IMG/VR virus record: IMGVR_UViG_3300024509_000033
Location: 1-34,826 of that record
Direction: 5' to 3' (one strand)
DNA from: a virus
DNA: 34,826 bases
Part shown: one piece after another, positions 6,062 to 14,398 of the stretch
How the letters are laid out: every line of letters begins with the position of its first letter
How positions within the stretch are numbered: position 1 is the first letter of the stretch
The notes under the pieces: generated by a model
Seen by the model: only the letters and a program-made list of their open reading frames with translations
Database searches by the model: none
Told to the model about the DNA's origin: nothing
Program-made: the position numbers and the translations under genes

Positions 6062-8203
6062 ATGAGCGATAAAAAAGACTTATTCGTTACTTGGGAAGAA
6101 AATAACTTAGAATCTAAAGAAAAAGCCATTGCTAAGAGCAATAATAATGGCCAAGCAGTTAAGAAGACTGTTGGTACAAGTAGTTATAAAAACATTGAAT
6201 CTCCAAACATTTCTGTTCGTGAAGGCTTTGATCGTAGGGATTACGACTTTTTTAGGCCAAATGAACAAATACCAGTCCGTGATAAAGAAATAATGACGGC
6301 CTGTATGCAAGCTTATGAAAGAATAGGCATTGTTCGCAATACTGTAGATATGATGAGCGAATTTGCTTGCCAAGGAATTGACTTGGTTCACCCAAACCAA
6401 AAAATAGAAAAGTTTTATAAAGAGTGGTTCAAGAAAATTAGAGGTAAAGAAAGAACTGAAAGAATACTAAATCTTTTATATCGTGCAGGAAATGTAATTA
6501 TTAAAAGAGCAAACGCCATATTAAAACCAGAAGAAATAGACATTATCCAAAAGGGTATGGCAGCTGAAACAAAAAAGAATTTTATTAAAAAACCAAAACA
6601 GTCACAAGTTCCTTGGGAATATACTATATATAATCCAACAACAATAGAGGTTTATGGCGAAGAAGTAGCTCCATTTATTGGCCCAAAAGCTTTTAGATTT
6701 GGCGTTAGATTAACAGAAAGTTTTTCTAGAAAAATAAAAAATCCAAAATCCGATATAGAAAAAGAAATTGTAAAATCATTACCTAGTGAAATGGATGATT
6801 ATGCAGTTCGTGGCGGATTTTTAATTCCGTTAGATGTAAATAAAACTGTAGCTTTATACTACAAGCGTGATGATTGGCAAGTATGGGCAAAGCCGATGTT
6901 ATATGCTTTGCTAAAAGATTTGCAAATGTTGGAAAAAATGAAATTAGCTGATTTAGCAGCTTTAGATGGAGCTATTAGCCATATCAGACTTTGGAAGCTT
7001 GGATCGCTTGAACATCGTATTTTGCCAACCGAAGAAGCAATTAATCGTCTTGCTGACATGCTATTAAATAATGTCGGTGGCGGAAGCATGGATCTTATTT
7101 GGGGTCCAGAAATTGATGTTGTTGAAACTAAAACTGATTTAGTTAATTTTTTAGGCGAAGAAAAATATAAGCCTATTTTAAATTCTATTTATGCCGGACT
7201 TGGTATTCCGCCATCACTTACTGGTTTGCCAGGAGGATCTGGCTTTTCAAATAATTATATAAGTTTGAGAACTCTTATAGAAAGACTTCAATATGGCCGT
7301 GATGTAGTTGCTGAATTTTGGGAAAAAGAAGTAAAGCTTGTTCAAATGGCTATGGGATTTAAAGCACCAGCCCAAATAGTATTTGACCATCAAACTTTAT
7401 CAGATGAAGCAGCAGAAAAGAGATTGTTGATTGAACTTGCCGATAGAGATCTTATTAGTGAGGAAGCGGTTCAAGAAAGATTTAATCTTATACCAGAAAT
7501 TGAAAGTGTTCGACTTAGAAGAGAAAGAGATTATAGAAAACAAGATATGCTACCTCCAAAGGCATCTCCTTTCCATAGTCCGCAGCATAAAGAAGCTGTT
7601 GAAAAAATATTTACACAACTTGGAATTTTGCCACCAGAATATTTTGGCATAAAAGCTCCGGCATCTTCTATAGCTCCGGCGCAAAATCCAACTAATCAAA
7701 ATGATGAGCAACCAAAAGGTGAATCTGGACAGGGAAGACCTCTCGGAAAAACTGATAGCTTGCCAAGAAAAAGAAAAGTGATTAAGCCAGCTATGGCATC
7801 TGATTTTATAGATAGGCTTAATTGGGCAGAGCAAACACAAAAGACTATAGCAGAAATAGTCCAGCCAGCTTATTTAAAGAGTATAAACAAGAAAACACTA
7901 AGAGATCTTTCTGTTGCACAAATAAATGAGTTTGAACATATTAAGTTTGCTCTATTATGCAAAACAGAACCAGATCAAAAAATTAGTAAGACTTTTATTT
8001 TTAATTCATTAAAAGAGAAACTTGAAATACCTACTGATGTAGAAGACTTCTTTAAAACTTGTATGGCTAAGTATTTAGAAAAAACTGGCAATTTACCAAC
8101 ATCAGAAATAACTAGAAAAATACAGGCTTCTGTATATGCGATGCACACAATCGGATTACAAAAAACCGATAATATTGATAACTCTTCATCGCAGATATCA
8201 TGA
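6062..8203 (+). CDS. Portal protein
   Basis: A 713-aa protein in the usual place after the large terminase. It would form the dodecameric channel at one capsid vertex for DNA entry and tail attachment. The most telling segment is LGIPPSLTGLPGGSGFSNNY (about 378-397), followed by RTLIERL and VVAEFWEKEV. This is the conserved wing/stem pattern of portals, where a helix precedes the Pro-Pro and Gly-rich loop. The N-terminal 60 residues are polar, and residues about 520-590 (Pro/Gln/Lys-rich, QNDEQPKGESGQGRPLGKTD) look disordered. A ribosome site AGGA lies eight bases before the ATG. The C-terminal coding end overlaps the next reading frame by 68 bases. No homologue search was possible, but position and motif agree. 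Confidence 0.85.
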   Translation: MSDKKDLFVTWEENNLESKEKAIAKSNNNGQAVKKTVGTSSYKNIESPNISVREGFDRRDYDFFRPNEQIPVRDKEIMTACMQAYERIGIVRNTVDMMSEFACQGIDLVHPNQKIEKFYKEWFKKIRGKERTERILNLLYRAGNVIIKRANAILKPEEIDIIQKGMAAETKKNFIKKPKQSQVPWEYTIYNPTTIEVYGEEVAPFIGPKAFRFGVRLTESFSRKIKNPKSDIEKEIVKSLPSEMDDYAVRGGFLIPLDVNKTVALYYKRDDWQVWAKPMLYALLKDLQMLEKMKLADLAALDGAISHIRLWKLGSLEHRILPTEEAINRLADMLLNNVGGGSMDLIWGPEIDVVETKTDLVNFLGEEKYKPILNSIYAGLGIPPSLTGLPGGSGFSNNYISLRTLIERLQYGRDVVAEFWEKEVKLVQMAMGFKAPAQIVFDHQTLSDEAAEKRLLIELADRDLISEEAVQERFNLIPEIESVRLRRERDYRKQDMLPPKASPFHSPQHKEAVEKIFTQLGILPPEYFGIKAPASSIAPAQNPTNQNDEQPKGESGQGRPLGKTDSLPRKRKVIKPAMASDFIDRLNWAEQTQKTIAEIVQPAYLKSINKKTLRDLSVAQINEFEHIKFALLCKTEPDQKISKTFIFNSLKEKLEIPTDVEDFFKTCMAKYLEKTGNLPTSEITRKIQASVYAMHTIGLQKTDNIDNSSSQIS

Positions 8204-8885
8204 ACTAATAGATAATGTTCAGCATATTTATAGATGTAGAGTTTTCTTTAAACACCATCCTATTATTTATGTTTTATGGGCAGACCCAGAGATTTCCAAA
8301 AAATGGATTTTAGATGAATTACAAAAAAATAATTTAATACATAAAGTTATTTATAGAAATACAGTAGACAAAACAGGAAGTACAAGTTTTTATGAAAGTA
8401 TTAATTTTAGAAAAGCGTTACCAATTATTTTTGATGAAAACGGAAATGACTGTTTTGTAATTGTTCATGCCACAGACACTAAAGTAAGTCCTATGGCTTA
8501 TAATATTTTTGAAAAACAAATTAACCAAGGTTTTGATGCTTCTGTTTTTAAGTGGAATTCAGAAATGTTAAACGCATGGAAAACTGCTGTTTTTGCAGTT
8601 ACATCTAATCAAGATGTTTGGCCACCATTAATAAATAATAATAACCCAGATGTTTTAGAAGCTGCTTGGCCAAAAAGTTTGAATTATAATAATTTAAAAA
8701 AAGTGAAAGTTAATGGATTTTTTGATAATTTTTATTTTGATTCAAAAAATACATCTGAGTTTTTAGCTCAGTTTGCAGACAAACCTCAAATTCAAATAGA
8801 TACAATTTCTTTGTGCATAAGCGGTTATGTTCCATTGTATAAAAGAATACTCAATTGGTTTGGTGTATTTCTTAAAAAGAGGTGA
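8136..8885 (+). CDS. Unknown protein, possibly GT-A glycosyltransferase-like
   Basis: A 249-aa protein inserted between portal and protease. The reading frame opens at ATG 8136, 68 bases inside the portal gene. The conserved-looking part begins at KKPIILITLHRRYHELIDNV, so the true start may be nearer 8175 (a TTG), but neither site has a good ribosome site. It shows alternating strands and helices (IILITLHRR, IIYVLWADPE, CFVIVHATDTK). The middle carries FVIVHATDTKVSPMAY, whose D-x-x/D-like spacing recalls the nucleotide-sugar loop of GT-A enzymes. The C-terminus is hydrophobic and ends in Lys/Arg. I do not recognise a family with confidence. The sugar-related genes elsewhere in the window make a glycosyltransferase-like role possible. 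Confidence 0.6.
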   Translation: MRCTQSDYKKPIILITLHRRYHELIDNVQHIYRCRVFFKHHPIIYVLWADPEISKKWILDELQKNNLIHKVIYRNTVDKTGSTSFYESINFRKALPIIFDENGNDCFVIVHATDTKVSPMAYNIFEKQINQGFDASVFKWNSEMLNAWKTAVFAVTSNQDVWPPLINNNNPDVLEAAWPKSLNYNNLKKVKVNGFFDNFYFDSKNTSEFLAQFADKPQIQIDTISLCISGYVPLYKRILNWFGVFLKKR

Positions 8886-8889
8886 CACT

Positions 8890-10326
8890 ATGATTGAACC
8901 ATTCAAGACAGAAATTGAAGACGGTGTTTCCGAATTTGTAAAAGCTAGTAATTCCATAGCTTTTGATATGGTAGCTTCGGAATCATCTGTTGATGAACAG
9001 CTATTTATTAATAACAAGTTTAATAAAACAATAGCTGAAATAGCAAAAGCAGAAAATAAAAACCAAGAAGACTTATTTTATTTAAAGTCTATTTTGGTAA
9101 GTACAGGCTGGAATAAGAACGATGATGTTTTTGATGCAGAGGAAATGTGGAAAGCTAGAAGTACGCCAGAAGATAAACCATTTAATCTTGAACACAATCA
9201 AGACATTATCATTGGTCACATTACTGGTTGTTATCCAGTTGATGAAAATGGTTCGCCTATAACTTCTGATACTCCTCCAGAAAATTACAATATTGTTACA
9301 TCTGCTGTAATTTATAAAGAATGGGAAAATCAAGAAAAGAAATTGCAGATTAATGATATAATTACGCAAATCCCTAATGGCACTTGGTTTGTGTCGATGG
9401 AAGCTTTGTTTAGCAACTTTGATTATGCTATGACTGATGGTAAAAAAACCAGAATTATAGCAAGAAATGAGGCTACCTCATTTTTAACAAAGTATTTAAG
9501 ATCATATGGCGGAACTGGTGTTTACGGAAATCAAAAGATAGGCCGTGTTTTAAGAAATATAATATTTTCTGGAAAGGGCTTAGTTCGTAAACCAGCCAAC
9601 CCAGATAGCGTTATACTACAAACCGAAGCAAAAATAGTTGATTTGGGGTATGAAAGTCTTGAGACTCCAGAAGTTAAGGAGAATTTTTCAATGTCTGAAC
9701 AGATTGTCGAAAAGACCGAGGCAGCTGAAATGGAAAAGAAGGTTGAAGTCGCTGTTGAAAATACAGCCAAACTAGAGACTGAACTTTCTGAAGCTGTTGC
9801 CAAGGCAAATCTTATGCAGCAGGAGCTTACCAAAGCTACTGAAGAATTGCAGAAGATGAAAGAAGAGAAGAAAAAGAGTGATCGCATTGCTCTTGTTTCT
9901 GAAAAGCTTGGCATGTCCAAGGCAGAAGCAGAAGGCATTGTGTCATTCATGAACAACCTTGAAGATGAGTCATTTGCTGGCGTTATTGCCAAACAGAGTG
10001 ATTATCTTTCTATGAAAATGGCTGAATATGAAGCTGCTGCTAAAAAGCTGAATGAAGAACTCATGATGCTTAAGAAAACAGCTGAAATGATGCCAAATCC
10101 AGAAATGGAAAAAGAAGAGACTTGCTCTTGTCCTAGAACTGTAATGGCAGAAGAGGACAATGCAGAAGTAGTCGCAACTGAAGAAGTTTTAGATAACGCA
10201 GAAGTTAAGGAAGAAGCTGCTTTGAATGTTCCTGCAAATGATGCAGATCCAATTCAGACAGTCGCTTCTCAAATCGCTGCCTATCTTGGTGTTGAAACTG
10301 AAAACCTTGGCAAGAACGAAGAATAA
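8890..10326 (+). CDS. Prohead protease fused to scaffold/core protein
   Basis: A 478-aa protein starting at ATG 8890 after the ribosome site AGAGGTGA. An open frame extends upstream to 8827 but has no ribosome site. Residues about 60-250 form a capsid maturation protease of the T4 gp21/herpes assemblin type. FNLEHNQDIIIGHITG (98-113) supplies the catalytic His (H102 or H110), and FVSMEALF (167-174) supplies the nucleophile S169. The C-terminal half (about 275-420) is a long charged coiled coil of Glu/Lys/Ala-rich helices, as expected of an internal scaffold. It ends in an acidic, Ala-rich tail. The protein would guide shell assembly and then digest the core. It lies directly before the decoration and capsid genes. 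Confidence 0.82.
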   Translation: MIEPFKTEIEDGVSEFVKASNSIAFDMVASESSVDEQLFINNKFNKTIAEIAKAENKNQEDLFYLKSILVSTGWNKNDDVFDAEEMWKARSTPEDKPFNLEHNQDIIIGHITGCYPVDENGSPITSDTPPENYNIVTSAVIYKEWENQEKKLQINDIITQIPNGTWFVSMEALFSNFDYAMTDGKKTRIIARNEATSFLTKYLRSYGGTGVYGNQKIGRVLRNIIFSGKGLVRKPANPDSVILQTEAKIVDLGYESLETPEVKENFSMSEQIVEKTEAAEMEKKVEVAVENTAKLETELSEAVAKANLMQQELTKATEELQKMKEEKKKSDRIALVSEKLGMSKAEAEGIVSFMNNLEDESFAGVIAKQSDYLSMKMAEYEAAAKKLNEELMMLKKTAEMMPNPEMEKEETCSCPRTVMAEEDNAEVVATEEVLDNAEVKEEAALNVPANDADPIQTVASQIAAYLGVETENLGKNEE

Positions 10327-10340
10327 GGAGAAACATTCTC

Positions 10341-10802
10341 ATGGCTCTTAAACCAGATCGCAACATTGTTGTTACCGATATTAGCAATCTTTGCAATATC
10401 GAAATTGAAAAGGGCGAAGTATTGGTATTCGGCGTTTCCGGTTCCGGTGCTTTGGCTGATGATGTAGCTACCGTAACTAGGGCATCTAATCCTTCCGGCC
10501 TTGTTCCAGCTGGTCTTTGCTTGGCAGATGTAGTGTCCATCGACATTACTCGTCAGCATCGCAACTGGCACAAAGATGAACAGTTGGTTGGCGAAAAAGT
10601 TCCTCTTCTTACGAAGGGATGGGTTGTTACTGATAAGATCGCTTCTGGGGTTTCTCCAGCAGCTGGCGAATCCGCTTATTTGGCAGCTAATGGTTTGCTA
10701 ACCGATACTCAGACCTCTGGAACTCCAAAGGTCGGTCAATTCCTTGGTGGAGTTGATTCTGATGGGTATGCAAAAGTATTCATTGACCTTCCAATCGTAT
10801 AA
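10341..10802 (+). CDS. Probable capsid decoration protein
   Basis: A 153-aa beta-rich protein between the protease and the major capsid gene. It has short strands separated by Gly/Ser/Pro turns (EKGEVLVFGVSGSGALADD, KVPLLTKGWVV) and ends KVGQFLGGVDSDGYAKVFID. This ending and the spacing of short strands resemble head-decoration or stabilisation proteins that sit in this gene position in many phages. No signal peptide or membrane segment is visible. The ribosome site AGGAG lies ten bases before the ATG and its 3' part could pair with TTCTC just before the start. Codons are richer in C-ending forms than in the downstream fibre genes, as in the capsid gene, which fits high expression. The function is inferred from position and composition. 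Confidence 0.55.
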   Translation: MALKPDRNIVVTDISNLCNIEIEKGEVLVFGVSGSGALADDVATVTRASNPSGLVPAGLCLADVVSIDITRQHRNWHKDEQLVGEKVPLLTKGWVVTDKIASGVSPAAGESAYLAANGLLTDTQTSGTPKVGQFLGGVDSDGYAKVFIDLPIV

Positions 10803-10823
10803 TAAAGAGGAGAAACTAATACC

Positions 10824-11813
10824 ATGAAGACCCCAACTCCAGAAATGGTTAAACTTGCTGAACAGGCTGGTAGCAACAATTATGAAGTTGCTGTAGCTGC
10901 TCAGAAGGAACTTGCCAAGGCTCTTACCCTTCCTTTGCGCCAAGGCGTTTTGAAGGGCGATATTCTTGGAAACATCTTTGAACAGGTTGTTTTCCAGCCA
11001 GGTACTGCTGTTGAATTCCCTCTCGATTTCCTGTCTCCAGGTTCTGAGAAGGACTTCATCGCTTACACCATTCCTTCCCAAGGTCGTATTCCAGAACGCC
11101 ATGTTGAAGGCGATTATCTGACTGTACAGACCTATGAAGTTGGTGCTTCCATCGACTTCTCCCTTAAGTATCTTCGTGATGCTCGTTGGGATATTGTTGG
11201 TCGTGCAATGCAGACCCTTGAAGCTTCTTTTACCCGCAAGAACAATAATGATGGTTGGCATGTAATCATCGCTGCTGGTAAAGGTAGGAACCTTCTTGTG
11301 ACTGACAGCGTTGCTACCGCTGGTTACTTCAGCAAGAGGCTTATTGCCTTGATGAAGACCGTGATGCGTAGGAATGCTGGTGGTAACAGCACTTCCATTA
11401 ATCGTGGAAAGCTTACCGATCTGTATGTATCTCCAGAAGCTATGGAAGATATTCGCACTTGGGATATTAACGAAGTTGATGACTTCACCCGCCGAGAAAT
11501 TTTTGTTTCTCAGGAAGGTGGTTTATCTCAGGTTTTCGGCGTAAATCTTCATGAGATTGATGAACTTGGTGTTGGTCAGGAATACCAGCTTTACTACACC
11601 TCTACCTTGTCTGGCTCTCTGTCTGGCAAGAGCGAGTTGGTCGTTGGTCTTGACCTTGAGAAGCGTGACAGCTTCGTTATGCCTGTTCGTCAGGAAATCG
11701 AGATCTTTGAAGATCCTACTTTCCATCGTCAGCGTAGGATGGGTATGTACGGTTTTGGTGAACACGGTTTCGCTGTTCTCGATAACCGCCGTGTACTCTT
11801 GGGCGGTTTCTAA
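10824..11813 (+). CDS. Major capsid protein (HK97 fold)
   Basis: A 329-aa protein in the canonical position after protease and decoration genes. The N-terminal helix (about 3-35) is followed by GVLKGDILGNIFEQ. The middle carries RIPERHVEGDYLTVQTYEV and IDFSLKYLRDARWDIVGRAM, which fit the E-loop/spine-helix region of HK97-type coat proteins. The C-terminal part LTDLYVSPEAMEDIR resembles the A-domain, and the end (RMGMYGFGEHGFAVLDNRRV) the final P-domain strand. The ribosome site GAGGAGA lies 11 bases before ATG 10824. Codon choice favours C-ending and G-ending codons more than later genes, suggesting very high expression. A strong terminator follows 18 bases after the stop. Confidence 0.85.
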   Translation: MKTPTPEMVKLAEQAGSNNYEVAVAAQKELAKALTLPLRQGVLKGDILGNIFEQVVFQPGTAVEFPLDFLSPGSEKDFIAYTIPSQGRIPERHVEGDYLTVQTYEVGASIDFSLKYLRDARWDIVGRAMQTLEASFTRKNNNDGWHVIIAAGKGRNLLVTDSVATAGYFSKRLIALMKTVMRRNAGGNSTSINRGKLTDLYVSPEAMEDIRTWDINEVDDFTRREIFVSQEGGLSQVFGVNLHEIDELGVGQEYQLYYTSTLSGSLSGKSELVVGLDLEKRDSFVMPVRQEIEIFEDPTFHRQRRMGMYGFGEHGFAVLDNRRVLLGGF

Positions 11814-11831
11814 TAAGACCTATATAAAAAT

Positions 11832-11864
11832 AAAAAGGGCAGGGCGAAAGCTCTGCCTTTTTTT
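11832..11864 (+). terminator. Rho-independent terminator after the capsid gene
   Basis: The stem GGCAGGGC (11838-11845), loop GAAA and arm GCTCTGCC (11850-11857) form an 8-bp stem with one G-U pair. It is capped by a GNRA-type tetraloop and followed by seven T (11858-11864). The A-run before the stem would extend pairing with those T. It would end transcripts of the head operon just after the capsid gene. Confidence 0.9.
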
Positions 11865-11885
11865 ATTGCATTCCCGATTTCTTCC

Positions 11886-11891
11886 TATAAT
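11886..11891 (+). promoter_or_regulatory. Candidate -10 element for the glycan/fibre operon
   Basis: A perfect TATAAT lies directly after the terminator and 19 bases before the ATG of the next gene. No good -35 element is found: TTGCAT at 11866-11871 would leave only 14 bases of spacing, and TTTTAT at 11861 would leave 19. The AGGAGG ribosome site begins at 11900, so the transcript leader would be only about 12 bases. It may be read by the phage sigma-like factor, which could need only a -10-type element, as T4 gp55 does. Confidence 0.4.
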
Positions 11892-11910
11892 ATATTTTTA
11901 GGAGGAAAAC

Positions 11911-12912
11911 ATGGCAGTATGTAATGCTAGATCAACAGAATTTAGAGTTGGAACAAAACCCTTAACAAATTTAGTTTGCTTTCAAAATAAATTATTTCCA
12001 AGCAATGTAAATTATACAGATTTTGTCGGAAAAGTTGTATCTCTTGAAAAAGAAAATAGAAATTCATATTTTTATAGTTTTTTAGAGCAAGCATCTTTGC
12101 TAGATTCTTACGAATACTTTATTTTTGTAGAAAATTCTCAAAAGCTATCTCCGCATGTTTATAACAATTTATCAACTTGGAAACCGTTGCTTAGATATCA
12201 AGTTGATTTGGCTGTTTTAAAAATATGTAATGGTCCAATGCCAGAAAGTAAATCATCAGAATACTCAACTACTTCATATATAGAAGAAACTACGACCGGC
12301 CCATTTTTAATCTCTTCAAGGCATTTAAAAAAGTTTATTAAAAAAGTACATGATAGAAATTCAATAATTCAAACATTAAATCAATTTTTAAAATTTTGTA
12401 ATACTGTTTGTTTTTGGCCGAAAGTTAATTTAGCAACAGATAATATAAAACTTGAACATCAATTTTTAGAATTTCCAATAGTGTTTCCTGACGGTGTTCC
12501 AAATAGAAGTTTTAATAATGACTATATAGATTTAGCCAGTTTGATAGTTAATAATAATATTATATACATTGGTTCTTCCGCAGCAGATTTGTTAATATTA
12601 GCACAAGCTGGATGTAAAGTTATTTCTTATAAACCAAAAAATAAAATTGATTTTATAGATAATAAAATTTGGTTACAAAGATTTGGTCTTGAGGATAGAG
12701 TTACTTTTGTTGATGATAACTTTATTCCAGACAATGAAAATTATGCGGTTGTATACTCAACTCATCAAGACATAGAAAATTCAATTAAAACAAGATACTT
12801 AGCTTATTTCCCTTTTAGCGTGTTTCTTAACAGAAGTATTTCTTTGCAAGAAGCTCAAGTTATGAATATATCATTACAAAACTACACTTCAAATATAAAG
12901 GTTAAAGTATGA
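11911..12912 (+). CDS. GT25-like/Rossmann-fold protein of the glycan cassette
   Basis: A 333-aa AT-rich gene with a strong AGGAGG site just upstream. The N-terminal half (about 36-145) resembles family-25 glycosyltransferases: VVSLEKENR near the start, YEYFIFVENS at 67-76, where active relatives have an acidic EDD-type motif, and GPFLISSRHLKKFI at 130-143. The C-terminal half (about 214-270) reads like a Rossmann strand-loop-helix: NNIIYIGSSAADLLILAQAG, then CKVISYKP and WLQRFGLEDRVTFV, resembling FkbM-type methyltransferase motifs. Key acidic residues of the N-terminal domain seem lost, so that half may only bind substrate. It shares a 4-base ATGA overlap with the DxD glycosyltransferase gene. 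Function in glycan assembly is inferred from context and from weak motifs. Confidence 0.5.
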   Translation: MAVCNARSTEFRVGTKPLTNLVCFQNKLFPSNVNYTDFVGKVVSLEKENRNSYFYSFLEQASLLDSYEYFIFVENSQKLSPHVYNNLSTWKPLLRYQVDLAVLKICNGPMPESKSSEYSTTSYIEETTTGPFLISSRHLKKFIKKVHDRNSIIQTLNQFLKFCNTVCFWPKVNLATDNIKLEHQFLEFPIVFPDGVPNRSFNNDYIDLASLIVNNNIIYIGSSAADLLILAQAGCKVISYKPKNKIDFIDNKIWLQRFGLEDRVTFVDDNFIPDNENYAVVYSTHQDIENSIKTRYLAYFPFSVFLNRSISLQEAQVMNISLQNYTSNIKVKV

Positions 12913-13835
12913 TAAATAATGATGTTGCAATAATAATGTATTATTGGAATCATTATAAAAGAAAATCCTTATTAAATAATTTTTATATATGTCATAATAA
13001 TCTATCAAAATATAATGCTATAATTATACCGATAGAAATTTCTACAAATGGTAGTTTTGATTTGCCATTTCCAGGAACTATAAAATTTCAAACAGATCAG
13101 TTATTATGGCAGAAGGAAAGGGTTATTAATTATGTTTGTCAAAAATTAACGGATGATATAAAATATGTTTCTTTTATTGATGGAGATATTCTTTTTTCAG
13201 AAGAAGACTGGATAGAACAAGCAAAACAAAAAATTGATAATAAAGAAAACTTATTTATTCAACCGTTCTCTTCTGTTCATTATTTACCTAGAAATCATAC
13301 TAAATACAATGGATTTTATACATTTAAACACGATTCTATTTCAAAACAAGTCGTTGTTTCTGGCGGAAAAGATGGTTATAAAAAAACGCTATTTTCAGAA
13401 GACTTTGTTTATGGAAATCCAGGTATAGCTTGGATAACCAAAAAAGAAACATTATTAAATAACCCTCTATATGATAAATGCATAGTTGGCGGAGGAGACA
13501 CAATAAATATAATCAAGTGGTTAGATTTAGAAGAAACAAAAAGTATACCATTTATAAAGTATAAAAAATTTAAAAACAACTTTATTGACGATTTATTAAC
13601 TTTGCCCAAAAACAATATTGATATTGATTATATAGATCAGCCGGTTTTTCATCTTAATCATGGAAATAAAATAGATAGACAATATGCATCTAGATTTGAT
13701 TTATTAGATAATAATGATTTTTCATTGCAAAAAGATCTTGCTATAGAACAGGGTATATATAGATATGTCGGAAATAGTAATTTACTAAAAGATATTAATA
13801 AATTTTTTAATGATAGAAATGAGGATTTAGAATGA
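12909..13835 (+). CDS. GT-A fold glycosyltransferase
   Basis: A 308-aa protein with a clear D-x-D metal and nucleotide-sugar site, FIDGDILF (D91, D93), ending a beta strand as expected in GT-A enzymes. Later marks are GNPGIAWITKKETL (169-182), CIVGGGDT (191-198) and the C-terminal FHLNHGNKIDRQYASR, a pattern seen in galactosyl- or glycosyltransferase domains in which a His closes the metal site. It would transfer a sugar from a nucleotide donor to an acceptor not visible here. It overlaps the neighbouring genes by 4 bases on both sides (ATGA), so the three genes of the cassette are translationally coupled. No membrane anchor is seen, so it probably acts in the cytoplasm. Confidence 0.75.
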   Translation: MINNDVAIIMYYWNHYKRKSLLNNFYICHNNLSKYNAIIIPIEISTNGSFDLPFPGTIKFQTDQLLWQKERVINYVCQKLTDDIKYVSFIDGDILFSEEDWIEQAKQKIDNKENLFIQPFSSVHYLPRNHTKYNGFYTFKHDSISKQVVVSGGKDGYKKTLFSEDFVYGNPGIAWITKKETLLNNPLYDKCIVGGGDTINIIKWLDLEETKSIPFIKYKKFKNNFIDDLLTLPKNNIDIDYIDQPVFHLNHGNKIDRQYASRFDLLDNNDFSLQKDLAIEQGIYRYVGNSNLLKDINKFFNDRNEDLE

Positions 13836-14395
13836 ACGATTGTTATATAGTTTTAGGAACATATAGATCTGGAACTAGCGTTATATCAAAAATAATTAGT
13901 TCTTTGGGCATAAGTATGTCTGAAAAAAGTCCACAATCTGATAATGCATTGTGGTATCCAACTGGTAGTTTTAATGATAAATTTTCAAATTATATTTCAT
14001 TAAATACATCTACATATTGGAAATTAAAAAAAGAAAGCTGCGTTTTTAATAAAATGGGAATAAGATCTTTTGATCTTTTAAGAAAAGGTGTTTTTGCAAA
14101 ATTAATTAATGATTGTGATTTAAACATTGGTTTAATATGGTCTATGAGAAATATAGAAAAATCTTATCAAGAATATGTTTCTTTACTTGGTAGACAAGCT
14201 AATCCAGATACCATAGAAAAACAGCATGAAATTTGTCAAAATATATTCAATTCTTTTAATGGTAAAAAAATAACTATAAATTATTCAGATTTGATGCAAA
14301 ATACTAATCAGATTGCAAATCAATTAGCAGATTTTTGTGGTGTATCATATATAGATGGATGCACTACAGGAATAACTCCAAAATACTTGGAATAA
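13832..14395 (+). CDS. Short sulfotransferase-family protein
   Basis: A 187-aa P-loop protein. YIVLGTYRSGTSVISK (5-20) is the 5'-phosphosulfate-binding loop of PAPS-dependent sulfotransferases, and LIWSMRNIEKSYQEY (101-115) matches the 3'-phosphate-binding segment (R106, S111). GSFNDKF and ITINYSDLM are further family-like segments. The usual acceptor-site region is short, so the protein is smaller than most cellular sulfotransferases, which are about 250-350 aa. If active, it would transfer sulfate from PAPS to a sugar or protein hydroxyl. A related P-loop kinase role cannot be excluded. It overlaps the glycosyltransferase gene by 4 bases and ends 3 bases before the ATG of the giant fibre gene. 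Confidence 0.7.
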   Translation: MNDCYIVLGTYRSGTSVISKIISSLGISMSEKSPQSDNALWYPTGSFNDKFSNYISLNTSTYWKLKKESCVFNKMGIRSFDLLRKGVFAKLINDCDLNIGLIWSMRNIEKSYQEYVSLLGRQANPDTIEKQHEICQNIFNSFNGKKITINYSDLMQNTNQIANQLADFCGVSYIDGCTTGITPKYLE

Positions 14396-14398
14396 ACA

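Noticed and set aside
8827-8889. N-terminal extension of the protease/scaffold gene from 8827
   Set aside because: It overlaps the end of the previous gene and has no ribosome site, while ATG 8890 follows AGAGGTGA at good spacing.
10698-11261. Minus-strand open frame of 187 aa across the capsid gene start
   Set aside because: It lies antisense to the decoration and capsid genes, lacks a ribosome site, and its product shows no recognisable domain.
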